Shown piece after piece: positions 9,252 to 17,632 of a stretch of 64,000 nucleotides of DNA. Positions within the stretch are counted from its first letter, which is position 1, and each line of letters begins with the position of its first letter. The notes beneath the pieces are model-generated. The model was not told the origin of the DNA. It made no database searches and worked only from the letters and a program-made list of their open reading frames with translations. The translations under genes were made by a program, and so were the position numbers. This stretch comes from Ancylomarina euxina (GTDB lineage Bacteria; Bacteroidota; Bacteroidia; Bacteroidales; Marinifilaceae), in contig NZ_QQWG01000013.1 of NCBI RefSeq assembly GCF_003863355.1, forward strand, positions 61,807 to 125,806, in the 5' to 3' direction.

Positions 9252-9713
9252 ATGCTAAATGTTGTTTCTCAACTTCTTACGAAGCGTTATATGACGACTA
9301 TTCGTGAAGAAGAAGGGAGATCATACGGTGTAAGTGTCAATCCTTCAGCTTTAAAACTACCAAGTCCAAAATTTTCTTTAAGTATCAATTTTGATTGTGA
9401 CCCAGAAAAACGTGACCGATTAATGGAGATTGTAGTTGAAGAAATCACTAGAATTAAAAATGAAGCTTGTGATGCTAAAGACTTGAAAGAGATTAAGAAC
9501 AATTTCATTAAAAGTAGACAAGAAGCCGAATTACAGAATTCATTCTGGTTAGGAGTTTTACTGGAGAACCAGATGGTAGGTTCTAAATTTACTTCAAAAG
9601 AGGAATATAAGATATTGCTTAATAGTATCGATGCTGATTTTGTTAAGAAGTTTGCTAAGAAACTCTTCAAGAAAGTGAATACCGTAGAGGTTATCATGAA
9701 TCCAAAAAAATAA
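9252..9713 (+). pseudogene. C-terminal fragment of an M16-family (pitrilysin-like) zinc peptidase
   Basis: The 153 readable codons match the last part of M16 peptidases: the signature TTIREEEGRSYGV (Arg and Tyr region of the second half) followed by the closing helices. The catalytic half with HxxEH is absent, so no proteolysis is possible. An in-frame stop at 9237 bounds it upstream, directly beside the sigma pseudogene, so the fragment probably reflects a deletion joining two genes. Intact M16 peptidases are typically far longer (400-950 residues). I call it a gene remnant; a tiny expressed protein cannot be excluded because the frame itself is intact. Confidence 0.75.
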
Positions 9714-9799
9714 GTTAAGTATTTTTTTATTAGTTATTTCATATGAGGGGCGATCTGTATTATTACAGCATTGCGCCTTATTATGAATATCGATTTTGT

Positions 9800-9820
9800 A
9801 TGACTTTACTTTAAAGTCAT
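9800..9820. repeat. perfect hairpin after the peptidase fragment
   Basis: ATGACTTTA (9800-9808) pairs with TAAAGTCAT (9812-9820), loop of 3. The A-run that follows would read as T on the minus strand, so it would terminate leftward transcription rather than the fragment's own. Confidence 0.4.
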
Positions 9821-9833
9821 CAAAAAAATCCAA

Positions 9834-9848
9834 TTTGTACCGTACAAA
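9834..9848. promoter_or_regulatory. operator-like palindrome
   Basis: TTTGTAC, a single C and GTACAAA make a 15-base perfect palindrome. It resembles a regulator-binding site in form only; no gene with a clear promoter lies next to it and no regulator is recognised. Confidence 0.25.
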
Positions 9849-9869
9849 AAATATCGTTTACTTAGTTTT

Positions 9870-9899
9870 AACCACCTCCATTTCTGGAGGTGGTTTTTA
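9870..9899 (+). terminator. rho-independent terminator
   Basis: AACCACCTCCA (9870-9880) pairs with TGGAGGTGGTT (9885-9895), loop TTTC, followed by a T-run. The same AACCACCTC stem recurs in terminators near 21325 and 58811. It presumably served the gene whose 3' end survives at 9252-9713. Confidence 0.8.
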
Positions 9900-10298
9900 T
9901 TTTTTTATTAGATAGGTTCTATTCTATAGGTCAATAAAGTTCATGAAATCAAAATCAGCCTACGAATTCAATAGGGAGTAATATGTTTTTTTAACTGATT
10001 AAATGACTTGTTTTTATGATGAACGAACTGAAATCTGACGTTCACTTTTTCGAAAAGGCATCCATTTGATTATTCAAGGGCTAAAAAAGGACTGAAATTA
10101 ATTAACAATAAGTTAGTTTAACTTTAAGATCATAGCATTTCAGTTCTGATAGGCCATGCTGCGGCTTTTTTAGATTTATTCTGTTTTTTTTGAGGGCTTT
10201 TAAATGGTTTTTTTACATGAAAGCCCATAAATACAGGGCTTGATTAATATTCTATGCCTGTTTTCTTAGATTCTTGAGCTTAAAACTCCTGATTTTAG

Positions 10299-10600
10299 AG
10301 TGCGAGACTCATTCTCTCACGTGTGAGAGTGAGTCTCGCACGTGAAAATGTCAATCTCTCATGCTTTTCCCCAATTCTCGCATCTGAAAATCCAGACTTT
10401 CATGTGAAAATCCTCAGCTTTCAGTTTTTTGACGATTCTCGCATGTGAAAATGCTCAGAATATAGTGCAGGGCTGAGTCTCGCACGTGAGAGAATTGCTC
10501 CCGCATCGTTTTCCTGGACATTTTCACCCTTTTCTTGAGTTCTCTCGCCTAAAAAAGTGCTTAAAACGGGTGAATATTTGACTCTCGCAGTCAAAAATAT
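10299..10600. repeat. cluster of degenerate CTCGCACGTGAAAAT repeats
   Basis: At least six related units occur: TCTCGCACGTGAAAAT (from 10334), TTCTCGCATCTGAAAAT (from 10375), TTTCATGTGAAAAT (from 10398), TTCTCGCATGTGAAAAT (from 10436), TCTCGCACGTGAGAGA (from 10478), and weaker ones near 10502 (CCCGCATCG), 10541 (CTCTCGCCT) and 10583 (CTCTCGCAG). Spacing is uneven (about 20-60 bases), so this is not CRISPR. The core CACGTG is palindromic. No open frame covers it. Confidence 0.7.
10300..10341. repeat. long near-perfect hairpin within the repeat cluster
   Basis: GTGCGAGACTCA (10300-10311) pairs with TGAGTCTCGCAC (10330-10341), and CTCTCAC (10314-10320) with GTGAGAG (10323-10329): 19 paired positions with only a TT bulge and a 2-base centre. 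Such a short centre favours a protein-bound palindrome or cruciform over a folded RNA terminator. Confidence 0.7.
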
Positions 10601-11326
10601 GGCCTAAAAGCATGAAAAAGTGACTCTGGGAGTGCTAGATGTTTAACTTAAGACTGTGCATTTTTATTTTAATGAAGATTTTTTTCTTTAATTTATATTT
10701 GGCTCCAGGTCTCACCATTCGGTTTATTTAGGCTCATCATTTTATTGTAAACACAATACTCTCACTACTGATCATCAGGTTTTTGGAGGGTTTTCGCGTA
10801 AAAGGAATCTATATTCTCTTTAGTTTCATTTTTGAAAATCGGAGTTTTCATATTTGAAAACATCTATTTTTGAATATTTGAGTCAGCATTGTTTAGCATA
10901 GTTATTTTTTGTATTCCTTTTGAGCTTAGTGTTTGTCAGTGTTTTTCGTTTTGCTTAATCAATTGGTTTGATTTTTGAATTCATTTGTTTTTTATCTGTT
11001 CGTTTATCCCATAACTTTAATGATGAAAAGCTAAAGCTCATTGAATTAATGGATAGGAATTGATCTGATCTTGTTTGTTTTTGCTCCCTGCTTTTTACAG
11101 ATCAATCTTATTATTAGCAAAGTCTGGTTTTATTGTATATGAACTCAGACTTGTTAAAGGTTTAATTCAAACGTCAGAATATGGGTTTATTGTATTCTGA
11201 GATACGAAATAGGGTGTCCTTATTAAGAAGCGCACATTTAACAGCATGTATCTGTTTTGTCGGAACTCTTTTTTGTTCTTGTGCTCATCGGGTTTCGCCC
11301 TAATGCTTTCATTAATACGAAATGTT

Positions 11327-11950
11327 ATGACGGTAATTAGAAAACGACATGACTTTATTGCAGGACCTGAAAACGTCTATGTGGATAGAGCCGTTGTCTA
11401 CAAAAACAAGCTGCCAATCTATAAATAAATCTTAGGTTTGACAGATGAAGAAATTGCAGCAGATATTGCTGTAATGGATGATGTGATATCTAAAAAAGAG
11501 GCCAAGGATATCGCAGTTGCTAATGCCAGTTCCAAGATTGAGGAGCTTAATGAGTCCCGATCGGTACTGACACCTTATATGCGTAATAGAAGAGTTGAAA
11601 TTATGTCTCATCCTAACTATACCAGAGCTATGGGCATCGATTTGGGCATCGATATTACGTTTACGAATCAGGATACCAAAGATATGCAGCCTACTGTTTC
11701 AATTAATAATGAAGGAGGCTATCCGGCTATCAAGATATATAAGCAGGGGACGGATGGGGTGCGTATTTACTCTCGAAGAAATGGTGAAATCAAATTCACA
11801 TTTTTAGACGTTTGTAATGGCACCAAGTATATGGATGTACGTCCTAAGCTTGATGATCAGTTACCTGAGCTGCTTGAGTATACCTTTTATTATATTGTAA
11901 AAGGTGCTCAAGTGGGTAAGGAGTCCATTATTTATAAAATCAATTTGTAA
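11327..11950 (+). pseudogene. Bacteroidota hypothetical protein gene split by an in-frame TAA
   Basis: From ATG 11327 the frame encodes 33 residues with RHDFIAGPENVYVDR, hits TAA at 11426-11428, and continues in the same frame for about 174 codons (ILGLTDEEIAADIAVMD onward). The whole reads as one protein of about 207 residues, like a family common in Bacteroidota: a short RHDFI-type N-terminus, a helical middle, an RNRRVEIMSHPNYT motif and a C-terminal beta-rich (fibronectin-III-like) domain. Function is unknown to me. The TTG at 11438 could restart translation of a 170-residue product. I read it as a nonsense pseudogene; sequencing error or stop read-through are alternatives. Confidence 0.6.
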
Positions 11951-11979
11951 ATGTTTAGATGATTGAGATACATGCTATC

Positions 11980-12013
11980 AGGCCAGCCCATAAAAGGGGC
12001 TGGTCTTTATTTT
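11980..12013 (+). terminator. rho-independent terminator
   Basis: GGCCAGCCC (11981-11989) pairs with GGGCTGGTC (11997-12005) with one G-T pair, followed by TTTATTTTT. It lies 30 bases after the interrupted gene and separates it from the sigma promoter of module 2. Confidence 0.75.
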
Positions 12014-12066
12014 TAAGTGATTAAGCTGTTACTGGAAAGAGAAAATAGATTATAGATACATTGAAA

Positions 12067-12097
12067 TTTGGCTTAAAATATTCTTTGTATATCTTTA
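12067..12097 (+). promoter_or_regulatory. promoter of the module-2 ECF sigma gene
   Basis: TTTG (12067-12070), a 19-base spacer and TATCTTTA (12090-12097) fit the Bacteroidota housekeeping promoter (TTTG-N19-TAnnTTTG). Transcription would begin within a few bases of the ATG at 12106, giving an almost leaderless mRNA. This argues against the longer frame that opens with TTG at 12061, inside the promoter. Confidence 0.6.
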
Positions 12098-12105
12098 TGC
12101 CCCCT

Positions 12106-12672
12106 ATGAATCTAACCAATGAACATATTGATCGAATAGCCAAAGGCGATTTGAAATCGTTTAGAGAGATGTATGAAAACATGTTTCATTCTCTGTGTTT
12201 ATATGGTTATAAGATGATTCCGAATGAGGATGTTGTGGCTGATATTGTGCAGGAAGCTTTCATTGCAGTATGGAATAAAAGAGAGGAGTTCAATTCTCTT
12301 GTGGGGACTAAATCTTACCTCTATACGGTTGTCCGTAATAACATTTTAAGTCATATTCGTGATTTACGAACGGTATCCATTGAGAATCATCCAGCAAAGG
12401 ATGAGGAAGCAGATATGGAATTTAATTCACAAATACTAAAAGAGGAATCATACAAATTGGTTCGGGATGCCGTAAAAAATCTACCTGATCAAACTCGTAA
12501 AATCATTAGTCTGACCTTAAATGGCTGTTCAAATCAGGAAATAGCAGACGAATTGGGTATCTCAGTCAATTCTGTAAAAACGCTTAAAAAGGCGGGTTAT
12601 GCCAAGTTGAGGGAGAAACTGCAAAAGCATGTTTTTGCTCTCCTTTTTATTACGGATATTCTTCATTCGTAA
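12106..12672 (+). CDS. ECF sigma factor, FecI/SigW-like (module 2)
   Basis: RNA polymerase sigma subunit of about 188 residues that should transcribe the following FecR-SusC-SusD operon when FecR is signalled. Region 2 is visible (FREMYENMFHSLCLYGYKM, VADIVQEAFIAVWNKREEF, TKSYLYTVVRNNILSHIR), then region 4 with the helix-turn-helix LPDQTRKIISLTL and NQEIADELGISVNSVKTL. I chose ATG 12106 over TTG 12061 and ATG 12097 because those lie within the promoter. The FecR gene follows after about 73 bases. It is a different lineage from the module-4 sigma. Confidence 0.9.
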   Translation: MNLTNEHIDRIAKGDLKSFREMYENMFHSLCLYGYKMIPNEDVVADIVQEAFIAVWNKREEFNSLVGTKSYLYTVVRNNILSHIRDLRTVSIENHPAKDEEADMEFNSQILKEESYKLVRDAVKNLPDQTRKIISLTLNGCSNQEIADELGISVNSVKTLKKAGYAKLREKLQKHVFALLFITDILHS

Positions 12673-12745
12673 ATTTTACAAGAAATTTCAATTTTCACTC
12701 ACCCACTTTTCATTTTTCGAGTATATAAGGAAATCAATACTCAAA

Positions 12746-13885
12746 ATGGAATCAATAAAGACATATATAGAGCGGGCAAGAATTTGGGCAAAATTGATAT
12801 TGTCTGATGATTTATCGAATTCAGAACTAAAGGATTCGGAGCTTGATGATATTCATTCAGTTGCAAGTGGCAAATATGAAAGCTGGAGAGAATCACAAAT
12901 TCAAAAGTTTGATGAAAAGAAAATCTGGCGTAATATTGAAATGAAACTGAAAGTTTTTCAGAAGCCAGAACCTAAAATTATTAGATTGCTTAAACCATGG
13001 CGCTCAGTGGCTGCAGCTGTATTGTTGATGGTGCTGGGTACTGAGTCTTATTTTATTTTTCAGGATTTAAAGACTGTTAAAACGGTTGAAGTTCTACCCG
13101 GCGAGTCACTTGCTTACCTGCAAGTTGACAATCAGAGCAAAATTGACTTGTCTGTACAAGATACCTTGCTACTTTTTCATCAGGTAAATGCTCAGGTTGA
13201 TTCGGGCCAGCTGGTATACTCTACTGCTGAAAGTGATCAATCTAAAATTGAAACGCACACTATTAATGTGCCTAGTAAAGGGGAATACTTTGTACAACTA
13301 TCTGATGGAACAAAGGTTTGGATGAATTCGGAATCGTCATTGAAATTTAAATCGAAGTTTACGGGGCAGCAGCGTGTGGTCGATCTTGTGGGTGAAGCCT
13401 ACTTCGAGGTCGCTAAAAATCCGAACAAACCTTTTATTGTTAGAACAGCGAATACCTATGTGAAAGTTTTGGGAACCAAATTTAATATCAAAGCTTATGC
13501 TGATGAAGCCTATACTTATACTACTCTTAAGGAGGGGAAGGTGAAGTTAATAATGGATGATAAGCAACAAGTAATGGCACCTAATGAACAAGTTGTTTTC
13601 GATAAAACGAAGCATCAGTATACAAAAAGGAGGGTTGATGCTTCAATCTATTCTGCCTGGACAGAGGGCCAATTTGTTTTTAAAGATGAACGTTTAGAAG
13701 ATATTCTTAACAGTTTAAGCAGGTGGTATGGGCTGAAAGTTTTTTATAAGCATGCACAACAAAAGGAGGAGCGTTTTTCAATTAGTGTGAATCGTTATGA
13801 TGAAATTCAACCGCTTCTTAATCATATAGAGTTAACGGGAGATATTCACTTGAAAATAAACAAGTCGGCACTGATTGTCGAATAA
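12746..13885 (+). CDS. FecR-family anti-sigma factor (module 2)
   Basis: Inner-membrane anti-sigma factor that holds the preceding sigma until the STN domain of SusC signals. The 379-residue protein has a cytoplasmic helical N-terminus (1-80), one membrane helix (about 86-105, SVAAAVLLMVLG), a periplasmic FecR domain (about 180-285; LSDGTKVWMNSESSLKF, GEAYFEVAKN, VLGTKFNIKAY) and a C-terminal DUF4974 (about 315-378; DERLEDILNSLSRWYGLKV). I start at ATG 12746: the frame is open 39 codons further up but that part overlaps the sigma gene and has no FecR similarity. Confidence 0.92.
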   Translation: MESIKTYIERARIWAKLILSDDLSNSELKDSELDDIHSVASGKYESWRESQIQKFDEKKIWRNIEMKLKVFQKPEPKIIRLLKPWRSVAAAVLLMVLGTESYFIFQDLKTVKTVEVLPGESLAYLQVDNQSKIDLSVQDTLLLFHQVNAQVDSGQLVYSTAESDQSKIETHTINVPSKGEYFVQLSDGTKVWMNSESSLKFKSKFTGQQRVVDLVGEAYFEVAKNPNKPFIVRTANTYVKVLGTKFNIKAYADEAYTYTTLKEGKVKLIMDDKQQVMAPNEQVVFDKTKHQYTKRRVDASIYSAWTEGQFVFKDERLEDILNSLSRWYGLKVFYKHAQQKEERFSISVNRYDEIQPLLNHIELTGDIHLKINKSALIVE

Positions 13886-13891
13886 AAAATA

Positions 13892-13920
13892 GGGAGAGTG
13901 ATACTGCGAATATCCTCCCC
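13892..13920 (+). promoter_or_regulatory. weak hairpin between FecR and SusC (module 2)
   Basis: GGGAG (13892-13896) can pair with CTCCC (13915-13919), with a possible inner ATA/TAT pairing. It is weaker than its counterparts in modules 1, 3 and 4 and is listed because of its equivalent position. Confidence 0.3.
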
Positions 13921-13967
13921 CTTGAGTTAAATTATAGTACTAACCATTCATTAACCCAGACAAATTT

Positions 13968-16900
13968 ATGGAAAAATTTGCAGATGTGTTTCGCATTTTT
14001 ATGCGGAAACGAAATCAAACGTTTAGAATTATGAAACTTTCAGTTTTTTTGATGCTGATTGGCATGATGCAAGTTTCTGCTAATGTTTATTCTCAGGCAG
14101 GAAAAATCAACGTGCAGGTCAGTCATGTTAGCTTATCGGATCTTTTGTGGGAACTCCAGGAAAATTCAGGGATTGTCTTTGTTTACAAGACTAAAGATTT
14201 GAAGGATTTCCCCATGGTGAGTATCGAAAAAGAAGGGGCCAGTATAAGTGAGATTCTTGATGAAATTTTATTGAATACTGATTTGGAGTATACATTAGAT
14301 AATAATGTTGTGGTGATTAAGAAAAAATTGCTTGAATTAGAACCCAATATTAAAGTTGAAATCAAGACGGAAGAACAAGAGAAAAAAGAACTCAAAGGCA
14401 CTGTGACCGATGATAAGGGCGAAACCTTACCCGGAGTTTCTGTGGTTGTGAAAGGGAGCACGATCGGGACAGCTACTGATATTAATGGTGAGTTCTTATT
14501 GATGGTACCTAGTGATGCTAAGGTATTGGTGTTTACCTTCGTAGGGATGATTTCTCAAGAGATTGCATATCGTGGACAAGAATCATTAAAGGTTGCCTTG
14601 GAAGCTGATTTTGAGGGCTTGGATGAGATTGTCGTTATTGGTTATGGAACGACTAAGAAAGAGCGAATTGGTAGTGCAATATCTCAAGTAGATGCTGAAG
14701 ATATAGAAGAACGATCAGCAGGTGCTGTTAGTATCGATCAAATAATTGGCGGGCAGATTAAAGGTGTTCAAATTAATCAATCATCCGGAGCACCTGGTTC
14801 AGGTTCAACAATTCGTGTAAGAGGAATTACCTCACCTTTTGCAAGTGGAAACAATCAGCCATTATATGTGATTGATGGTGTTCCTTTCAATGGCGATGTT
14901 GCAACAGGAAATGGAAGTTTCAGCGGGGGTGAAAACCCTTTGTTAAGTATTTCTCCTTCTGATATTGAAAATGTTTCAGTCCTAAAGGATGCCAGTGCTA
15001 CTGCAATATATGGTTCCAGAGGTGCTAATGGTGTAATCATTGTAAGCACAAAGCGAGGGAAAAAGTCAAGTCGTACTGATATTAAATTGAACTATGTATA
15101 CAGCATTTCAAATCCTTTGAATACACAAGATGTTCTTGATGCCGATGGTTTTAAGTCTTTGCATAATATGATTGCTAAAAATACAATCAATTCATTTTAC
15201 GAAGGAACAGCATCGTACATTGGTTTTAGCGATGCCGATTTAATTGTTGATGCCGATACGGGCGAAAACAGAGAAAGTATTTATAACCTTTTTTCTGGCG
15301 AAATAATTCCAGTATATGGTACTACGAATACGGATTGGCAGGATAAGATTTACCGTGAAAATGCAGCTACACATCAGTGGAATTTGAGTTTTAGCGGAGG
15401 AAATGACAAAACAAATTATGCCTTTGCTTTATCTCATACGAATCAAGAAGCTTTAATGATTAATGAAGACTTTAAAAGATATGGTGCCCGATTAGCTATA
15501 GATTCAGATGTTAATGATTGGTTGAAAATAGGAACATCTATCAATTATAGTGGAATAAAAAATGTATCTGGTCGTCAGACATTAGTTGGATATGGATCAC
15601 CTACAGATGCTATGATTACAAGACCAGATTTTGAAGTGTATCAGGAGGATGGTAGTTTTAAACGAATTCCAGATTTTTGGCAAGGATACGGATACGGCAT
15701 GGGGGGGTACATTTTTGAGAACCAAAACCCAGTTGCCGGTATGGAAAATAAGATTGAGTCAAAGACCAATTCTTTTATTGGGAATGCCTACTTAGCTGTT
15801 GAACCTATCAAAGACTTATCTGTAAAAGCACAGGTAAATGTTCGTTCTTTTAATACTATAGGCTCTGACTTTGCTCCAACAAGAGCTCAAGCTTACGATG
15901 TATTTAATACAGATAGGAAAAGCATGTTGTCAAATAGTCTTTCTGATATCACTAATGTTTCTACTGTTTTTCAGGCGAATTATGTGAAAAATATTAATGA
16001 TCATTATTTTACATTAATGGGGGGGATTTCCTTTGATCGAAATTTCTACCATAGTGAATCTCAAACCTACCTTGGTACTGCAGATGATAATGTGCTCACA
16101 AACACTTCATCAGCGTCTACTCACTTCTATTCTCAAGGAGGAAAAGCTGAAAGTGGAACAAATTCTATCTACAGTAGATTGCAATATTCTTATTTAGCAA
16201 GGTACACCGCAACTGTAAATTTTAGAACGGACGAATCGTCAAAGTTTGCTCCAGGAAACAAACGTGCCTATTTTCCTTCTTTTGCTTTGAATTGGAATGT
16301 TGCCAATGAGGAGTTTATGAAGGATCAAACCTTTGTGAATCAATTAAAAATACGCGGTAGTATCGGACAAACGGGATCGTCAAATGTAAACGATTTTAGT
16401 TATTTACAATTTTTTGAAGTTGGACAAATTGAGACGGGGAAATACAATGGTCAATCGACAATTGTAAACTCTAAAAGCTTTCCCAACAAAGATATTAAGT
16501 GGGAAACAACAACTGAATACAATTTAGGACTTGATTTTTCATTTCTTAATGATCGTCTGTATGGTAGTGTTGATATTTATAACAAGTACACGAAAGATGT
16601 ATTGGCGCCAACTCCAATCTTTCTTGAAGCTGGATCTCCTAATTTTATAAGTAATCTTGCAGAGATAAGTAATAAAGGAATTGAGCTTGATTTTGGAGGT
16701 TATTTTATTAAAAATGACCAGTTTTCATGGAGTGCCGATTTTAATATTGCTTTAAATAGAAATAAAGTAGAGGATATTAATGGTGCATCTCTTTCTCAGT
16801 TTCAGATAGATAACTTTATTGAAGGTGAGCCCGTTGGTACCATAAAAGGATATCGAGTAGAAAAGATTATACAGAATCAAGCAGAAATAGCTGAGTTGAA

Positions 16901-17525
16901 TTCAAAATCTCCAACAGGAGTTTATTATAAACAAACTACGGGAGCTGGTGATTATTTGTATAAGGATATTAATGGTGATGGACGAATTACATCTGATGAT
17001 AGAGATATTATTGGAAATATGCAGCCTGATTTTTTTGGTGGATTTTCTACAACATTAAATTATAAGGGTTTGTATTTATTTGCAGGCTTTCAGTATTCTG
17101 TAGGAAATGAAAGAGAGTGGGGGAATTACCGATCTTTAATTGGGAGTCCAACCGTATTTGCAAATATGGCAAAGGAGGCCTTGACGGATACCTGGACACC
17201 TGAGAATACTGATGCTAAATACACACGTTTAATTTACGGAAATTTCGACAATGCAAGTGTAAATGATCGTAACATTCAGGATGCATCTTATTTAAGGTTT
17301 AAAATTTTAAGATTAGGTTATCAAATACCAGAGAATGTTTTAAAGAACTCTCCATTGCAAACAGTGAATGTATTTGCCTCAGCATCAAATCTATTTACAA
17401 TTACAGATTATAAGGGCTTAGATCCTGAAGCTATTGGTAGTTCATTTATAAGTAGTGGTGTATCTGGTGGTGATGATTATCCATTTGCTAAAACATTTTC
17501 ACTTGGAGTAACTATCGGATTTTAA
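13968..17525 (+). CDS. SusC/RagA-family TonB-dependent receptor with STN domain (module 2)
   Basis: Outer-membrane import receptor of 1185 residues. Signal core at about 23-43 (LSVFLMLIGMMQVSANVYSQ), STN domain (about 46-115), carboxypeptidase-D-like domain (from about 140, GETLPGVSVVVKGSTIG), TonB-box-like LDEIVVIGYGTTKKE, plug with YVIDGVPFNGD and VLKDASATAIYGSRGANGVIIV, and a barrel ending in VTIGF. Its TonB-box region is the classical GYGTTKKE type, whereas modules 1, 3 and 4 have GYQTISKERATG, so this receptor belongs to another branch. The ligand is unknown. The STN domain ties it to the upstream FecR and sigma. Confidence 0.95.
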   Translation: MEKFADVFRIFMRKRNQTFRIMKLSVFLMLIGMMQVSANVYSQAGKINVQVSHVSLSDLLWELQENSGIVFVYKTKDLKDFPMVSIEKEGASISEILDEILLNTDLEYTLDNNVVVIKKKLLELEPNIKVEIKTEEQEKKELKGTVTDDKGETLPGVSVVVKGSTIGTATDINGEFLLMVPSDAKVLVFTFVGMISQEIAYRGQESLKVALEADFEGLDEIVVIGYGTTKKERIGSAISQVDAEDIEERSAGAVSIDQIIGGQIKGVQINQSSGAPGSGSTIRVRGITSPFASGNNQPLYVIDGVPFNGDVATGNGSFSGGENPLLSISPSDIENVSVLKDASATAIYGSRGANGVIIVSTKRGKKSSRTDIKLNYVYSISNPLNTQDVLDADGFKSLHNMIAKNTINSFYEGTASYIGFSDADLIVDADTGENRESIYNLFSGEIIPVYGTTNTDWQDKIYRENAATHQWNLSFSGGNDKTNYAFALSHTNQEALMINEDFKRYGARLAIDSDVNDWLKIGTSINYSGIKNVSGRQTLVGYGSPTDAMITRPDFEVYQEDGSFKRIPDFWQGYGYGMGGYIFENQNPVAGMENKIESKTNSFIGNAYLAVEPIKDLSVKAQVNVRSFNTIGSDFAPTRAQAYDVFNTDRKSMLSNSLSDITNVSTVFQANYVKNINDHYFTLMGGISFDRNFYHSESQTYLGTADDNVLTNTSSASTHFYSQGGKAESGTNSIYSRLQYSYLARYTATVNFRTDESSKFAPGNKRAYFPSFALNWNVANEEFMKDQTFVNQLKIRGSIGQTGSSNVNDFSYLQFFEVGQIETGKYNGQSTIVNSKSFPNKDIKWETTTEYNLGLDFSFLNDRLYGSVDIYNKYTKDVLAPTPIFLEAGSPNFISNLAEISNKGIELDFGGYFIKNDQFSWSADFNIALNRNKVEDINGASLSQFQIDNFIEGEPVGTIKGYRVEKIIQNQAEIAELNSKSPTGVYYKQTTGAGDYLYKDINGDGRITSDDRDIIGNMQPDFFGGFSTTLNYKGLYLFAGFQYSVGNEREWGNYRSLIGSPTVFANMAKEALTDTWTPENTDAKYTRLIYGNFDNASVNDRNIQDASYLRFKILRLGYQIPENVLKNSPLQTVNVFASASNLFTITDYKGLDPEAIGSSFISSGVSGGDDYPFAKTFSLGVTIGF

Positions 17526-17632
17526 TGACAATTAAACTAAAAGATATGAAAGGAGCCATGAGTAAAGTTTTTTCGCACTGTGGGATAACTATTGGCAACT
17601 TCCATATGGTCATAATTTAAAACTATAATCAT

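Larger units (their letters stand above)
9900..11326. other. long gene-free region
   Basis: About 1.4 kb without a supported coding region. It contains the CACGTG-centred repeat cluster (10299-10600) and otherwise AT-rich sequence with no recognisable remnants. The length is unusual beside the tightly packed flanks, and fits a decayed region or one holding non-coding functional elements. Confidence 0.5.

Noticed and set aside
10299..10600. CRISPR array
   Set aside because: Repeats are degenerate, unevenly spaced, partly palindromic in the core, and no cas gene is near.
12061..12105. Longer start (TTG 12061 or ATG 12097) for the module-2 sigma gene
   Set aside because: Both lie within the promoter, so they would not be in the mRNA.
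12629..12745. N-terminal extension of the module-2 FecR frame
   Set aside because: Overlaps the sigma gene, is hydrophobic without FecR similarity, and ATG 12746 gives a normal FecR length.
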